A stretch of DNA of 64,000 bases from Medicago truncatula (GCF_003473485.1 NC_053044.1:30260091-30324090); one strand, 5' to 3'. Shown: positions 1 through 12,695, counted from the first letter of the stretch. Program-made: numbers and translations. The notes: a model not told the origin generated them from the sequence alone.

Positions 1-302
1 TGATTTTCAAACTCATATATCCTCCTCCATCACCTGCAAAACAATTGAGATTAAACGATCAACGCACTCCCCAATAAATCTTCCTCCCAAGCAAACAACC
101 TCTTACGCCACTTTCACGTCTCACCATTCATATCACTCCCCAACCCAAATCATACATCTCAACTATAGTCGCCATTTTGTTCTTCTCTATTTCATACAAC
201 CTACTAAAATAACAGTCAAAGAAAATCCATCAAGCCATGCATCTCTCCAAAACATAATAGAGGACCCATCGTAACCTCCATCTACCAATCCAGCACCCTC
301 TC
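1..302 (-). mobile_element. LINE (non-LTR retrotransposon) relic, region after reverse transcriptase
   Basis: Read on the minus strand, this stretch encodes a broken version of the segment that lies between reverse transcriptase and the zf-RVT region in plant L1-type LINEs. Recognisable pieces are GSSIMFWRDAWLDGF (about 250-205), then an RLYEIEKNKMATIVEMYDLGWGV-like stretch (about 190-130) and a WEEDLLGECVDRLI-like stretch (about 100-50). Several stops and frame changes interrupt it, so it is not functional. It probably continues beyond the left edge of the window. Assignment rests on motif recognition only. Confidence 0.65.
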
Positions 303-1184
303 TAATGTTTTTTTTTTAAGAACCCCCTCTAATGTTATTAGCAATCTGCTACCAAACAAACCCACCTCCTCCCCCAGGACACAATCGGCCTCCTTCCTCA
401 TCTTAGATTAATGTGCTTAGTTAGAAACCATGTGAATCAGACAATTCTGAGTCATATTCTATTAAAACAATAGTGATAATGAGAAATAAGCATAAAATAA
501 AAAAAGAATTTATAGAATAAAGAATGCAGACATTTTTAGCCGCACCAAATTACACAATTTGTAGGCCTCATGGTTAATGTTATTTTGTCAATTGTTTGGG
601 GATATTTTAATAATCAGTTGGTATAATAATTCTTGCAGCTATTACCATATTTCCCTTCAGTTTGGTAAAGAATTTGTGTAAACAAAAAGATGTAACTTTG
701 TCAACTATATAGTACTATATATGTGTCTATCCTCTCACCAATGAGTTCTTAACTACATAGTACTATATATTTGCCAATCCTTTTTGTTGTTCCATAATCA
801 ACAAGGGAGCACTATCTGAATGTATAATATATGACATCATTCCTAATGCAATATGGTGAAAGTTCTATAATAAGACTCATTTATCAATGAGCAATGTGAC
901 AGTTTTAATTTGGTTACACTTTATGTGTATATAATATAGAGAATAAACATACAGTATGGTGATGAATACAAGTAAAAAATGTATGTTGCAAAAATTCTGT
1001 AATCCAGCTCCAGCAGCTATGCATCTTTTCAAACCCTGACAAGGAAATGCTTTTACAGTAACACAAATATAAAATAAACAAAATCTTTCATTCATTAAAC
1101 TCTTCATTTACATCTATAACAACAATTGACCAAAAATTAATCTACAAAAAAATCCCTATACAAACAGGTTTGTACTATCGATTA
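303..1184. other. Intergenic 3' flank, no gene seen
   Basis: AT-rich sequence downstream of the minus-strand methyltransferase-like gene. Near 701-780 there is an imperfect direct repeat of about 50 bp, each copy built on TAGTACTATATAT. The only long ORF here (877-1107, minus) has no recognisable domain, and I treat it as chance. Confidence 0.5.
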
Positions 1185-2681
1185 TCACAACCATTGATGA
1201 ACAAGAACACCAATATTCCTAAGTGAAGTAAACAAATCCAAACATTGAGAATATGTTTTCTGAAACTTGGCACTTCTTTGACCAGGACAACATCTTTGCC
1301 ACCTATTATAATGACACTCAAGAAAAAGCTCATCAATCAAACAAATCGCACCAGTTTGAATCAACCTAGGTATCAAATGAAATTCAGTACCTTCAACATC
1401 CATTTTCAAAACCACAAAATCCTTACTTGTTACAACACTTTTCAACCATTCAGCAAAATCAAACCCTAGAATCTTATCCTTATCACCCATATGACTTGCA
1501 CTTGTTTGAACAGGATTAATCCTACCCATTCCTCTACCTTTCATCATCATTTTCTTACTTGGGTCTCTTGTTATCTCAAAAAACAATGTCTCATTCCTAA
1601 CCCATGCTGCATAGGGTAATAGATTTACACCTTTTTTTGTTCTATACTCTTGATGAAATGCTTTATCTGCTTCAATTGCATAAACTTCAAATGTTTTATT
1701 CTGCTTTGGGTATTGTTTCTTGAACCAGCTTCCAATGCTTGAACCATAGCTTCTTGCTCCAATATCAACATAAACATAATTGCTTTTGAAACTTATATCA
1801 ACCATTGAAGTTAAGTACTTTATGTTCTTCAAGTTTCTCTTCAATGCAATCCATGGTTTCAATGGCTCTTCTAGTATCAATGATTCTGCATTATTCACTA
1901 TTTCACGTTTGTAACGTGGAATTAAGCACTTATTCACTGAATGGTAATTACCATTTGAGGGTGAAACTCCAAAATCTAGGGTTTTGAATTTTTGAAGAAT
2001 TTTCTTTTTCATCAAAATTTCAAGAATTGTTGATGAATCAACACCGTTGATTTCTCTTGTTCTGATGAACTCACAGCAATTGAATAATTCAAGAAATGAA
2101 TTGAAGCTGTATGAATCTCTCGCCGTCGTGTGAACCGCAATGAATCCTCCCGGACGGAGAGTTCTGCATATCTCCCCGGCTAATTCTGCTGGTTTAACGG
2201 ATTCTTCCAAACGGCCGTTACCGGAGAATTCAAAATCGAAGGAATCACCGGGAAATGGATGTTTCCGGCCTTCTCCTTGTATAATCAACGGCGGTGACGG
2301 TTTCTTGAAGATTCCGACGGAGTCCACAACACCGATTTCCTTCAACGCTAAAACATCTTCTCCGGTGGGAGTGTCAATGCAGAGAGCTTTAGAATTCGGT
2401 AAAAGCGAGCCTTCTCCAATGAGATCTTGAAAAATAGAGGCGTAGTGTTCGACGGAGCGGCGCCAATTCTTGCCGGAGAATGGATCACCGGAGGTGGAGA
2501 GATGAGAGGGGGCGGTGAGGTTGAGATTTTCAGAGAAGATACAGAAATCGGAGGAGTTGCATGATTCTCCGTGGATGGTGACGATGATAGCGAATCGAAC
2601 AGCGAAGATGAGAACGGCGAATGAGAATATTCGGACGAGAATGTTGCGAAGGAAGCCGTGTTTTGCCATGGAGTGTTCCAT
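1185..2681 (-). CDS. Membrane-anchored methyltransferase-like protein with FkbM/DUF7870-type C-terminus
   Basis: Single-exon gene for 498 aa. The ORF can be opened four codons earlier only at a GTG (2693), so I place the start at the ATG at 2681 (protein begins MEHSMAKHG). Residues about 14-36 form one hydrophobic segment after a short basic N-terminus, predicting a type II signal anchor. The first half has a degenerate class I SAM-methyltransferase fold: LRPGGFIAVHTT at about 175-186 resembles the post-motif segment of Methyltransf_11 proteins. The second half carries an FkbM-like pattern: VDIGARSYGS (about 305-314), YAIEADKAFHQEY (about 334-346) and MDVEGTE (about 427-433). Plant proteins with this architecture are annotated as SAM-dependent methyltransferase superfamily or DUF7870; their substrate is unknown to me. 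Probably Golgi or ER located (inference). The gene is intact. Confidence 0.85.
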   Translation of the reverse strand: MEHSMAKHGFLRNILVRIFSFAVLIFAVRFAIIVTIHGESCNSSDFCIFSENLNLTAPSHLSTSGDPFSGKNWRRSVEHYASIFQDLIGEGSLLPNSKALCIDTPTGEDVLALKEIGVVDSVGIFKKPSPPLIIQGEGRKHPFPGDSFDFEFSGNGRLEESVKPAELAGEICRTLRPGGFIAVHTTARDSYSFNSFLELFNCCEFIRTREINGVDSSTILEILMKKKILQKFKTLDFGVSPSNGNYHSVNKCLIPRYKREIVNNAESLILEEPLKPWIALKRNLKNIKYLTSMVDISFKSNYVYVDIGARSYGSSIGSWFKKQYPKQNKTFEVYAIEADKAFHQEYRTKKGVNLLPYAAWVRNETLFFEITRDPSKKMMMKGRGMGRINPVQTSASHMGDKDKILGFDFAEWLKSVVTSKDFVVLKMDVEGTEFHLIPRLIQTGAICLIDELFLECHYNRWQRCCPGQRSAKFQKTYSQCLDLFTSLRNIGVLVHQWL

Positions 2682-3366
2682 GGATTGTTTCACAAGAAAC
2701 GAAGGAGAAGAAAGAAAGACGTTTCTGGTTAAGGTTTGAAAATTAGGTTTGGAATGGAGGGTAAAATCGGGAATTCGATTGATTTGCTTTGCGGGAATGA
2801 GGGTGGAAGGAAGAGGATTCTGCTATGTATTGAGAGTTAATTTGCAAAAGTGCCATTCAGTTATGTGGAATAACAAAAATGCCATTATAGAGCCGTTTTT
2901 TTTTTTTTTTTTTTGACATAAGGGTGTGTTCCCTTAATTTAAAATTTACTTTACTAAAGAAAAGAATTTAGATAAGAAAATATTTTGTAATTGATTTCTT
3001 TAATCAATGAAGTTAGTGATTCTTTTTGATATTGCATAAGGGTGTGTTTCCCTTAATCTAAATTTATTTTACTAATTAAAGAAAAGAATCTGGACATGAA
3101 AATATTTTAGAGGGGTTTAATAGAAAATGACTTAAAAGATTGTGAAAATATTTTGATCTATTTATATTGAGAAGCTTGGGCGAACGAAACGTTTTAGTGA
3201 GTTGATGGTGGAAGGTGATATCTACAAACACTTCGACATTCAAGTTAGTAAGAAAGAAATAAGATTGTGATCTAGTATGAGATTAGAGATTGTGTACTTG
3301 ACATAACGGGTGATGAACATATATGTCACTAAGCGTAAATAACACAATGACTTAGCATCCTTTTTG
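2682..3366. repeat. 5' flank of the methyltransferase-like gene with a direct duplication
   Basis: Promoter-proximal DNA of the minus-strand gene. A segment starting ATAAGGGTGTGTT is present twice in direct orientation, at about 2921-2990 and 3037-3110, roughly 117 bp apart. Both copies include an AAAGAAAAGAAT stretch and an AAAATATTTT stretch. I see no coding sequence. A poly-T run lies at about 2897-2914. Confidence 0.5.
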
Positions 3367-4312
3367 TTATGTGTTCGCACGGCGCCGTTTAGGATGGGAG
3401 ACCACATTAGGTCTCCTACCATGAGAGACCCCATATTTTTTTTTGGACAACTTAAATAACTTGTGTTTGTAGGTGATGCATATTGTTTACCTAGTATAGG
3501 AGGTAAAAAAGTATATAAATAATTCTTATAATAATTTCATGCCCATTATATTACTTTGCTCTTATCCATAAAACATATCATTTTACATTTTAAATGATTT
3601 CTCATATTTTTTAGTTGAAATAATTATCGTCCAATTTATTAGAGTTAACATAATTTGAGTTAATAATTTTTTTAAGAGATATTTACGATAATATTCTACA
3701 CAATTTCGTTAAAAAATATAGATATCACGCATTTTTTTGAATAAGTATAAATATTACACATGAATTGACTTAAAAATATAGACCAAATTTGATGATTAAT
3801 AATTTTATAGGACTAAAAATTGAAAAATTATTTTAGAGGAACTAAAATAAAAAGTTGATATATTTATAGGGATCAAAAATATATTTAACCCTATTTAAAA
3901 ATACCATAATATTTTTTTAAAACAAAAAAAAAATAATAAAAAAAATACCATAATATGTAATTGCTAATATTATTTATATTTATGACTATATAGTTTTATC
4001 ACTAAAACTAAATCAGAATTAATCAAAGCATATAAGCATGCTGGGACTTTTTCAATTTTTCCAACATTGCCAAAAACACCCTTTGTTAAATGTAATTCCA
4101 AAATCAATTTAATTTTTTAAAATCAATATATATTTTTAAAAAATAGAATTTTAGTGGGTCAAGTAACCTGCAAATCTCAGCCATTCAAAATCTTCTTAGT
4201 ACATCCAATGGTTGACATTCATTTTGCAAGAAAACAAAATATAAAAAATCATATCTCCTACGGTAGGAGACCTAAAGAGGTCTCCCACCGTAGCCTTTGC
4301 CGTGTTCGCACA
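3367..4312. mobile_element. Candidate TIR element with hairpin-containing ends
   Basis: The ends are inverted copies of about 60 bp. The left end (from about 3370) reads GTGTTCGCACGGC, then GGGAGACC, six bases and GGTCTCC. The right end (4251-4312) is the inverted counterpart, reading into TAGCCTTTGCCGTG and TTCGCACAC. Each end therefore holds its own small hairpin (GGGAGACC against GGTCTCC). No clear target-site duplication could be read, so exact limits are uncertain. The interior (about 3780-3893) matches the right arm of the foldback element at 62100-62580. No protein is encoded. Non-autonomous DNA transposon is my inference. Confidence 0.5.
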
Positions 4313-4908
4313 CCCAAACTCACGTTTGAACCCTTAAAACATAGGTGAGACACAAGGATGAATCGCAACAATCCAACATCAACCAAAGTCCAAACTTGAT
4401 CATTACGAAATTCAACGAATTCTCAACAAAATCAACATCAACAATTAAAGTTTAGAAAAATGCTATTTTCAGCAAATTCAAAACCCACAAATACTGCTAA
4501 ACTTTTGATTTGTGATTGGCTAAATTCTCTTTCAGGATCTTTTCGCTATAATTTGCAAGACTACTCAGTAAAGGGAAGTTGGGAGAAATTTGTACAAGAT
4601 GGCTCCCGAAGATGTTATCAAGGAACAAAGCACCCATATATGTATAGTTAAAATCACTTTAACTTTATTCAACTCTCATTCCACTCATAGTTTTAATTTT
4701 CATTATCTGACCTTTAGTCAACTATAGATGTTTGAGTCGTAGGAAAATTCAAATCTAATCTAATAACAAAACATAATGAAATTTGCAATTGGAGTATAAA
4801 TTTGTTTTGTGAAAGCCTTAAAGTAAAATTAACATTTCTCCTAAAGTTTCTCACTTTAATATCATGCATAATTATGCAATCTTGATAAATTTAGTCAACG
4901 ACTAAAGT

Positions 4909-5070
4909 TATGGTGTATAAGTTATTTCCTTATGCACCGTGCATAAACACATTACAATCATCAGGTTTCTTTTATTTTGAACAAAAATGGTTTTGGCTCA
5001 CTTTGGGGGTGTAGGAAGCAATTATATTGGGATTTATGCACGGTGCATAAAGATTTCCTTATGCACCATA
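4909..5070. mobile_element. Small foldback MITE
   Basis: The left arm starts TATGGTGTATAAG and continues to TTATGCACCGTGCATAA. The right arm is its inverted copy, TTATGCACGGTGCATAA to TTATGCACCATA. The element can fold into one imperfect hairpin with a loop of about 80 bp. It is non-coding. Confidence 0.65.
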
Positions 5071-5095
5071 ACCACTCCCTAGCATTTAGGTGACA

Positions 5096-5272
5096 TTGGG
5101 GTACCAATATCATGTGACATTAGCCAACCACAATGTCACAAGTGTACAAAAAGACAAAAAAAATTATGGTTTTCTTCTCTCTCACTTACAATTTTTTTTT
5201 TGTCTTTTTCTACACTTGTGACATTGTGGTTGGCCAATGTCACATGACATTGACACCTCAATGTCACCCAAG
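5096..5272. mobile_element. Foldback MITE, near-perfect hairpin
   Basis: Left arm 5096-5160 and right arm 5198-5272 are inverted copies with few mismatches. Both contain GGTGACATTG, CATGTGACATT, CCAACCACAATGTCAC and AAGTGTACAAAAAGAC-like segments. The loop is about 40 bp. It lies only about 25 bp from the preceding MITE. It is non-coding; a transcript would form a long hairpin. Confidence 0.75.
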
Positions 5273-8200
5273 TGTTTCACCTAAAACAAGGGGAAACACC
5301 ACTTACAATCAATTCGCATAACTACAGTCTTGCATCTTCAATGTCGGCGTGAAGGATCAACATGATCCTCGAAATGACATGAAATTTCATCTTGAGGCGC
5401 AATGTTGAAGAAAAGTCTCCTAATTTTGTTAGTGTGAGTCCTTTGATGATACAATTGTAGATAGATATATAGTCAACCACAAGAGATTGCACTTTCACGT
5501 ACCTCCTAGAGTCTCATTCTTCAAAAGGAACCTTGAGTTTGACATACTCCCAAGTTTTGTTGGTGGACCTGTCCAAACCTTGCAAGTTTCATTCGGCGTG
5601 CAATATTAATTTTGTTGTGTAGCAAGTGTGAATTAGAAGTCGCACTTGTTTAGAAAAGTCGAGGATGGACTTCTATAAGTATGAGGATTCATAAACTTAA
5701 TGTCTTGAAGGTCCCTCGGGCTCCCCTCATGACCCAACATGGGTTTTAGATTGAGATTCGACGTAGGGTCTGGTTGAATCCTTGTATCGAAAGTCTTTAT
5801 GGTAAGGTATACATTCATGTGACGCTTCCCATTGAGGGAAGCGACAAGCAAGTGTGTGCGGATGAAGAGCTTTCGATTGCGGTGTGTACGATTAATTGAT
5901 GGACTCACACTTGAGGAACTCTCACATTGCTTAGAAAATTGGAGGTTTGACACTTTATAACGAGAGGACCTATGCATAAATTTAACGTCTTAGAGTTTTG
6001 GATAAAAATGTGGTGTCTCTCTCACATGTGATTACTCTTACCTGATATGTGGGTGGTCCATCGGACTCCTTATAACCAAAATGTTTTTAGTGGACATTTG
6101 CAAAATATGAATACATATCTCATGAACTACCTACTTATCTAAATTTACAAGGACTTTTGGAACATCAAACTTTGTCATGAGTAGTTGGATTTGAAAGTTG
6201 AGGTTTCCCTAAGAATCTCTTCGTCAAAGTAGGATAACATGGGTCTTCCTAAAGAATCCACATTGGTTACCATGTGTTTGTGTTGTTTTCGTGTTTTAAA
6301 AATCAGAACTACTACCAAAGGAATTACTGGGTTGAGTCACGACCAGATCGCTCTCTTTAAGACGTTTCGTGGCACTACACAAGTTGTGCAAGGTAGACTA
6401 ACAAACACGCCGTCTCCAGGATAAAACAGCACAGATCACTGTTACGATTATACACTGCACAATATATAATCGCTCGAGATATACACCTCAAAATTATGGT
6501 TTAATTGTTTGATTAAGACCACTCAATACGGTACGTAACCGCTATATTCGAAACCGAAAGGGAGATAAAGGAGTAGAAGCAGAAGAAACTTGTTAACACA
6601 AGTCAAGGGGAGAAGAGAGGAAAAACACAGGAATCATCGATTGTGAATTTTAGTGTAAAGATGGAGTGGGGCGAGCTCTCCTTTTATAGGAAGAGTTTGT
6701 AACAAAAAACGAGAGTCTTGGGGATTAAGTCTGCTTAATCCTCAAGTAAACGCGTTTTGTTTCTTAATTGGATATATCCGGAAAGTTTTGGATACGCGTT
6801 TTGGATCGGGTCGGATCGTAACAATTTTATTTGTTACGCGCATCGTTTTCGGATAATGATTAGATTGATTAAATAATTTAATTTAACATTTTCAAGTGAC
6901 AAAAAAATATATATCACAAAAGTGGGTACCCCAAGGGCACACCCTTGAAGGTCACTCTACCCTTATATAAACACTTTCTAGTTGGTGTGGCTCACCAATG
7001 TGAGACTTTTTTAAGTCACACACACTAGTTTTTACATTGTGTTTTTCTATCTATTTAGTCATTTCGTCAAAGGATGAGCTAAATTTTCATTAGTACGTAC
7101 AAAATCAACTCTAGCCGCTCCATTACAAACAAGTAATTCCCCAAATTCTATAACAGCCAAATTATGTAAAATTATCAATTTTACTTAGTTAAACGATCTC
7201 AGCTGTTGATTGGAGATTGAATGACCAAGATCTGACACATACTCCTATTCCGTCATTTTAGTGTGTTCCAATCCAATAGTTATGTATGATAAACAGCAAT
7301 AAAATATCTATCATATACATAGTTGCACGGCAAGAGCTACAGCTCATAGCCTCCATAGGAACACCCATCTTGCATTCACACTGTACAATGAATCTGGACA
7401 AAGGGCAGACATCTTTCAGATATTGCTTGACCCTATTAGGCCATCACTTTGGATAGCGATATAACCGATTGATTAGAAAGAAGAATAAACAAAGATGCTT
7501 CTCTAAAGTGAATATCTTATTTCACGGCTAGAAAAAACAAAATTAACGAGGGAAATTAGTGACGTAAAAAATGAAATTTTTTACAAATACTTTGGTTGTA
7601 AAATTTAGTAACGGAATTAGAGAGGAATTTTACATTTTCCCTCACTAAATTTCCCTCATTAAATTTAGTTTTTTTAGTAGTATTTTAAGAGTGTAAAATA
7701 AATATAAATATATTTTTATTAACAGATTAAAAGTTATATTTTTGTTGAAATTAAATAAAAGTAGATATTATGTCATGGTAAAGATAGCTCGATTAATAAA
7801 AACATTGTTTTATACATGCAAGGGTCGAAGTTTAAACTATGAATTCTTCGCATATTTATCTTAAGTGAAATTATAGCAAGTTATTTCATAAAAAAATAGA
7901 TATTATAATTAACATAATAAATTGTAATTTGTAAATTTCTTGAAATAATTATTTTCTTCACTTTATATCTTTTTTGTCATTTAGCCAAATAACAATAGAA
8001 AGCCAAAGTTGACCTTCACCGCCTTGCACACCAAGTAATCTATCACCATCATCTAGAAATCATTGATTTTTAATTGCATTTACCAGATATTATACAAAAA
8101 CAAGTGACATATGCAAGCTCCAATCAGCAAAACTACCTCCTCAACACGATATTTCCATTACATGACACCAATTTCATTTTCAATTATAAAGTTATACATT

Positions 8201-8585
8201 ATTTTTTTGTATAAAAAACTATTATGTCGGTCAGGTAAATAGTACGACCGATTATCAATTTTATTTTGCACCACCCTTAAAATAAAACATTAAGATGAAA
8301 AATAAAGGCATGCATGCATGTAACTAATTTGATTCCAAAATTCTGTAATAATAAAAAAACCTACAAACATATATATCATATTAATAAACTTACAACAAAT
8401 GTTGAATATACATAGTATACAAATCATGTATGTGTGAAAATATACAATAAAAAAATATAATAAATGAAATGAAGTCGATCTTATTAGTCATAAGTATATG
8501 TATATATAAAACCCTAAACCAACCCGCTAAAAAGTTCCAATCATAAAAAACTATGCAAAAAATAAATAAATTAAGGAACATTCCT
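5273..8585. other. Intergenic relic DNA, no intact gene
   Basis: The segment from about 5333 to 6860 has higher GC and a relic look. A 114-codon minus-strand ORF (5633-5977) and a 61-codon plus-strand ORF (6239-6424) match no family I recognise. The part around 6560-6860 (tail CTTTTATAGGAAGAG, then several CGCGTTTTG-type motifs) could be a decayed LTR, but no matching partner or TG..CA ends were found. From 6900 to 8585 the DNA is AT-rich and non-coding; it forms the 3' flank of the WRKY gene. Confidence 0.35.
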
Positions 8586-11500
8586 TCAAGATAGGAAAGA
8601 TTCAAAAAACGAGTCATCTTCTACAGGCTCCTCTTTGGCTCTACCTCTAATAATATTATTAACACGTTGTTGATTCATATTCATGTAAGAATCCACCGTG
8701 AATCCATTGTTCTGCATCATCTCATGGTTGAAGAATCCATTATTAACTGAAGTGTTGTTGATGGAATTGTTGGTGTTGTTCATAGTTGTTTGAATTGGTA
8801 GTGGTTTGTTGATAGAGTGGTTTCCACTTCCACGTGGTGCAGGAACATCATGAGTGTGTTTTCCTTCATACGTTGTTATCACTGCTCTTAGGTCTTGTGA
8901 GGCTCTTTCGACATGTTTTCTCACTGGACATCCTGGGTTTGTGCACTTGTAGTAACTCCTATATTATGATTAGTCCAAAAAATAATTAATTACACAAAAT
9001 GAGTAAAATAAAAGTAGTGGGAAAACCCTTTAGTCTTAGACATCACATGGCATAGAATATTTGAGTCTCATTCTCACTCCCATGCATGCATTAGAGAAAT
9101 GTGGGTTGCCAAATTTGACCAATAAGAATATTTAGACATTGTACAAAAAGTCTTGAGAGTTTTTGGTCTAATTCAACTGCACGTGATAGGTATAGGTGGT
9201 CCAAAACATGATCTATAATGGTACGTTGCTTTTCATAAATTCACCTTGCAATTTTTACATATATTAGAAAGATTAGATAATGTATTTAATGTGTACATTT
9301 TTTGCATGAATTCTTAAAAAAAAAAAAAAAAAAGTATATGGGTGCCTTTAAGTTTGAGCTTATCTTCCAAAAACACTTGGTTTTGTTAATTGTGAGTATC
9401 ATTAGAAAAAAAAATGTATTTAGTAATTTAAATTGAAACTTAGACAATTTTTTAAATGACCCTGTATTAGAGAATATAGTAGATTTTAATATCATTTTAG
9501 GTTAATTTTGGACTTAATAATTAATATCAAACTGGCATGTAACCAATGTCCTAAAAGCACTTTTTTTTATATGAATCCTAAGGGCACTCTTTAACATTTC
9601 CGTTATATTTATACTTCTTCGATTTATTTTTAATTGTTGTCGTTTGATTATGTGCATTATTCATGTAAGCTAATTTGATTATACTTTTTTAATACTCCAT
9701 CCGTTTTAAAATAAGTGTCACTTTAGGCTTTGACACACAGATTAAGAAATAAAATGAAATAATCATTGGATATAACGCTTTTACTAAACTGCCCTTACTT
9801 TATAAGAAAAAGACAAAATTAAAGTTGCATTGAAAATTGTGTGAGAGAAAAGTTGGAGAGGGTAAAGTTGGAAGAAAAAAATTAAAGTTGTATTGAAAAT
9901 GTAAAGTGACATTCATTTTGAAACAATATTTTTTGGCTAAAGTGACACTCATTTTAAAACGAATGGAGTAATATATAAGGTCAAATATAATCGTATAACC
10001 TACTAGAGTATTATTGTTCAATTTGTGTCGATAAAAACATTTAAAGTATCAATTTTAAAATAAAAAATTGATGACAAATAATTAAAGATATTAGTTGTCA
10101 AAGTTACATCGTTTATTCACATATGTAAGACGATGAACAACAAAATAATGAATAGAAAAAATATTGATATACGATATGTCCTTCACATTTAAGGAGTTAA
10201 TTGAGGGCGTTATGATTGCCTACTACTATTAGCATAATAGCAAATTTTTTTGTGAGTATTAGCAGTAGCATTATCTCAAACATCAAAGCATAATAAAAGG
10301 AGTCAAAGAACTCTATGATGGAATTCTCATACTAAAATTCTTAAAAGTAAAAAGAACAGCAACTTTTAAAAAGTTGAAAATGATTTAATAGTCAAAGGAA
10401 AATATAAAAAGAGTGCTTTTTAATTACCTTGGATTTGGATTTCCCTTTACTACTTTCTGCCCATATTTCCTCCATCTGTATCCATCATCTAGAATATCAA
10501 TGTCACTTGTTGTTTGAACAACAACTCTAGGTTCCCTCACTGTTCTATTTCCAACTCCTAATGATATCCCCTCATTTTCACCTTCTATTCTCCTGAAATA
10601 TTAATAAAATTAAATCAAAATGATTATGTATAAAATGTAACTATATATAAAGTGATTACATTCATGGATTTGAAATGTGGTCCACAAATTAACTAATTTT
10701 GAGGTATGTGCAACAAAGTATTACAATTGAAGTTTCCATAAATTTTTTGTGATATGATAAAATGATATGGGAAATGCCAACCGGTGTCCCCGACTACTGA
10801 TTAAGGATACTAAAAAAAGAAATTATATAGTAGTTATTGCATTGAAAATTGTTTAATTAATCCATAAAAAATCCAAAAAATTTCATTTTTTTAATAATAA
10901 TTTCCTTTTTTAGTATCCTTAACCCGTGCCCTGGTTAGCATAACCTGATACGATATAAGTGTCACTATTTTTTTTTACTAAAAAAAAAGAGAGAGTAAAA
11001 ACTCACCATTTTTTTGCATCAGGTTCATCTTCACAATACTGATCATGATCTCCACCAGATTTATGAGAAGTCTGCTCGAATTCATCATCTCCAATCGATA
11101 TCGATGAATTCTCCGGTGTAGCAACCAAATCCATTTGAATTTCATTTCCAAAATGATTTGAAGGAGGAGGATTTGCATGTGACAACGACGATGAAGACAT
11201 CGAGTTTGTGTTCCTCTTGTTAGCCACAGGCTTAGGATGATTATGACTACCTTTGTAAACTATCTCAGTAATTTGTCCATCTAAACCCCTCTCAACTTTT
11301 TTCTTTGTTGGACAATTAGGGTAAGTGCATTTATAATAACTTCTTGGATTTTCACTTCCTTTCACTTGTTTTTGTCCATATTTTCTCCAATTGTATCCAT
11401 CATCTGATCTTCTACTAAGGATCTGAACTTGTGGTTGTGATTGATAATTGTTGTAATTTGATTGTGAACCACTCTTGTTGTAGTTATTTTGTTCACTAGT

Positions 11501-12695
11501 AGAATTACTCTCTGGTGTGAAACTTTGCATTGAAGAAGAGTTTTCTGCTTTCACCATACTCCATCCCTATTGGTATACATAAAAGTTTGAAGCATGTGTC
11601 AAAGAATTGAATTTAAACTAGTTAACCAAAGTAAGAGAAAAATACATATACTTCTAACGACTGAAAAACATGAATTTCGTCTCTAATTCTATTGCTAAAT
11701 TTTAAAGATGTAAAGAAATAGAGATTAATTAAATTTTTTCGTCTTTAATTTTTGTCGGTAATTCGATTATTTTTTTAGTATATGCATAAGTATTATAAAT
11801 GAGTCTAGTGAATTTAAATTGGTTACATACATTTTGAACTATGGCGTTTGAAGATTGAAACCCAGCTGGTTGAGCTTGGAAGGAGAAACTTGATGAGATG
11901 GTTTCCTCTTCTGCCTTGACATTCTCTTGCTTTTCCTCATAATTATTCTTCCAATTGAAGCCTTGATTATTAGCAAATGATCCAGTAGTTGGAGATGGAA
12001 GAATCTGAAATAAATAAAAAATTATATTTATATATGCATAGACATAAATACAAAAAAGAGTATATAATATGAGTTTAATTTTCATATATGGTTTATATCA
12101 ATTTTATTTCCACTTTAAACAAATCACAACCACATATATGTGACTTAAAAAATATTCATGATTAAAATTAAATGTTCATAATCATCTAACAATTATGATT
12201 AATTTTTAAGTGTAAAAAAATAATTACACCAACCATATACAAGAATTAAATCGATATATATGGCAAACCAACACAAAGTAATATCATATACTCAACAAAA
12301 AACAATCACAAAAACAATAATTAATACAAAAGATAGTTAGAATTATGAAGTCAACTATAAAGTATAATTAAGGTGATCAATTTGGTGATTTGATGAATTA
12401 TTTTTGTAACAAAAGAAGTTGAATTTGTTATGAGACTTACATGAGAAGAGTTAAGGAGAACAGGAGAATCAAGAAGTTCAGAAAGAGAGAAACCAGGAGG
12501 TATAGAAAAATAAGAAGAAGGAGAAAAGAGAGGTGTAGGAGAAAGAGGAAGAGATGGAGGAGGTGTAGACTTGAATTTGGGGGGTAAACCCAACCTGTTT
12601 TGATCCGACAACACGTGATTTTGAGATCTTTCGGTGTCTTTAAGGTTTTGGTCGGTTGGAGAATTAAGGAGGTCAGAGAAGAAAGAGGAGGTCAT
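8586..12695 (-). CDS. WRKY33: Group I WRKY transcription factor, WRKY33-type (508 aa, five exons)
   Basis: Exons on the minus strand: 12695-12441, 12004-11831, 11566-11007, 10592-10428 and 8958-8586. All introns are GT-AG and the joined frame is open (1527 nt). Two WRKY domains are complete: WRKYGQK at residues 203-209 with zinc ligands C223, C228, H251 and H253 (CX4CX22HXH), and WRKYGQK at 370-376 with C390, C395, H419 and H421 (CX4CX23HXH). The last intron splits the Arg codon in NPR of the second domain, the known conserved position. The N-terminus has a Ser/Pro cluster (SP at residues 12, 52, 58, 77 and 89) like the MAPK phosphorylation sites of Arabidopsis WRKY33/WRKY25. Expected role: nuclear W-box-binding regulator of defence against necrotrophs and of camalexin-type responses. 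The symbol is by architecture; orthology was not tested. Introns 3 and 4 carry MITEs. Confidence 0.93.
9695..9968. mobile_element. Stowaway-like MITE in WRKY intron 4
   Basis: Flanked by TA on both sides. The ends are CTCCATCCGTTTTAAAATAA and its inverted counterpart TCATTTTAAAACGAATGGAG; subterminal AGTGTCACTTTA is also mirrored. Length is 274 bp. TA duplication plus CTCC(A/C)TCCGT ends is the Stowaway/Tc1-mariner MITE pattern. Confidence 0.8.
10776..10940. mobile_element. MITE-like inverted repeat in WRKY intron 3
   Basis: The left arm contains GGATACTAAAAAAAGAAATT after a GTGTCCCC end. The right arm contains its inverted counterpart, AATTTCCTTTTTTAGTATCC followed by TTAACCCGTGCCC. Inserted in the 414-bp intron between the two WRKY-domain exons. 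Exact ends and target duplication are not clear. Confidence 0.5.

Noticed and set aside
2682..2693. Upstream start of the methyltransferase-like ORF
   Set aside because: The first codon there is GTG; the first in-frame ATG is at 2681.
5633..5977. 114-codon minus-strand ORF as a gene
   Set aside because: Unrecognised, in relic DNA with stops on either side and no supporting neighbours.
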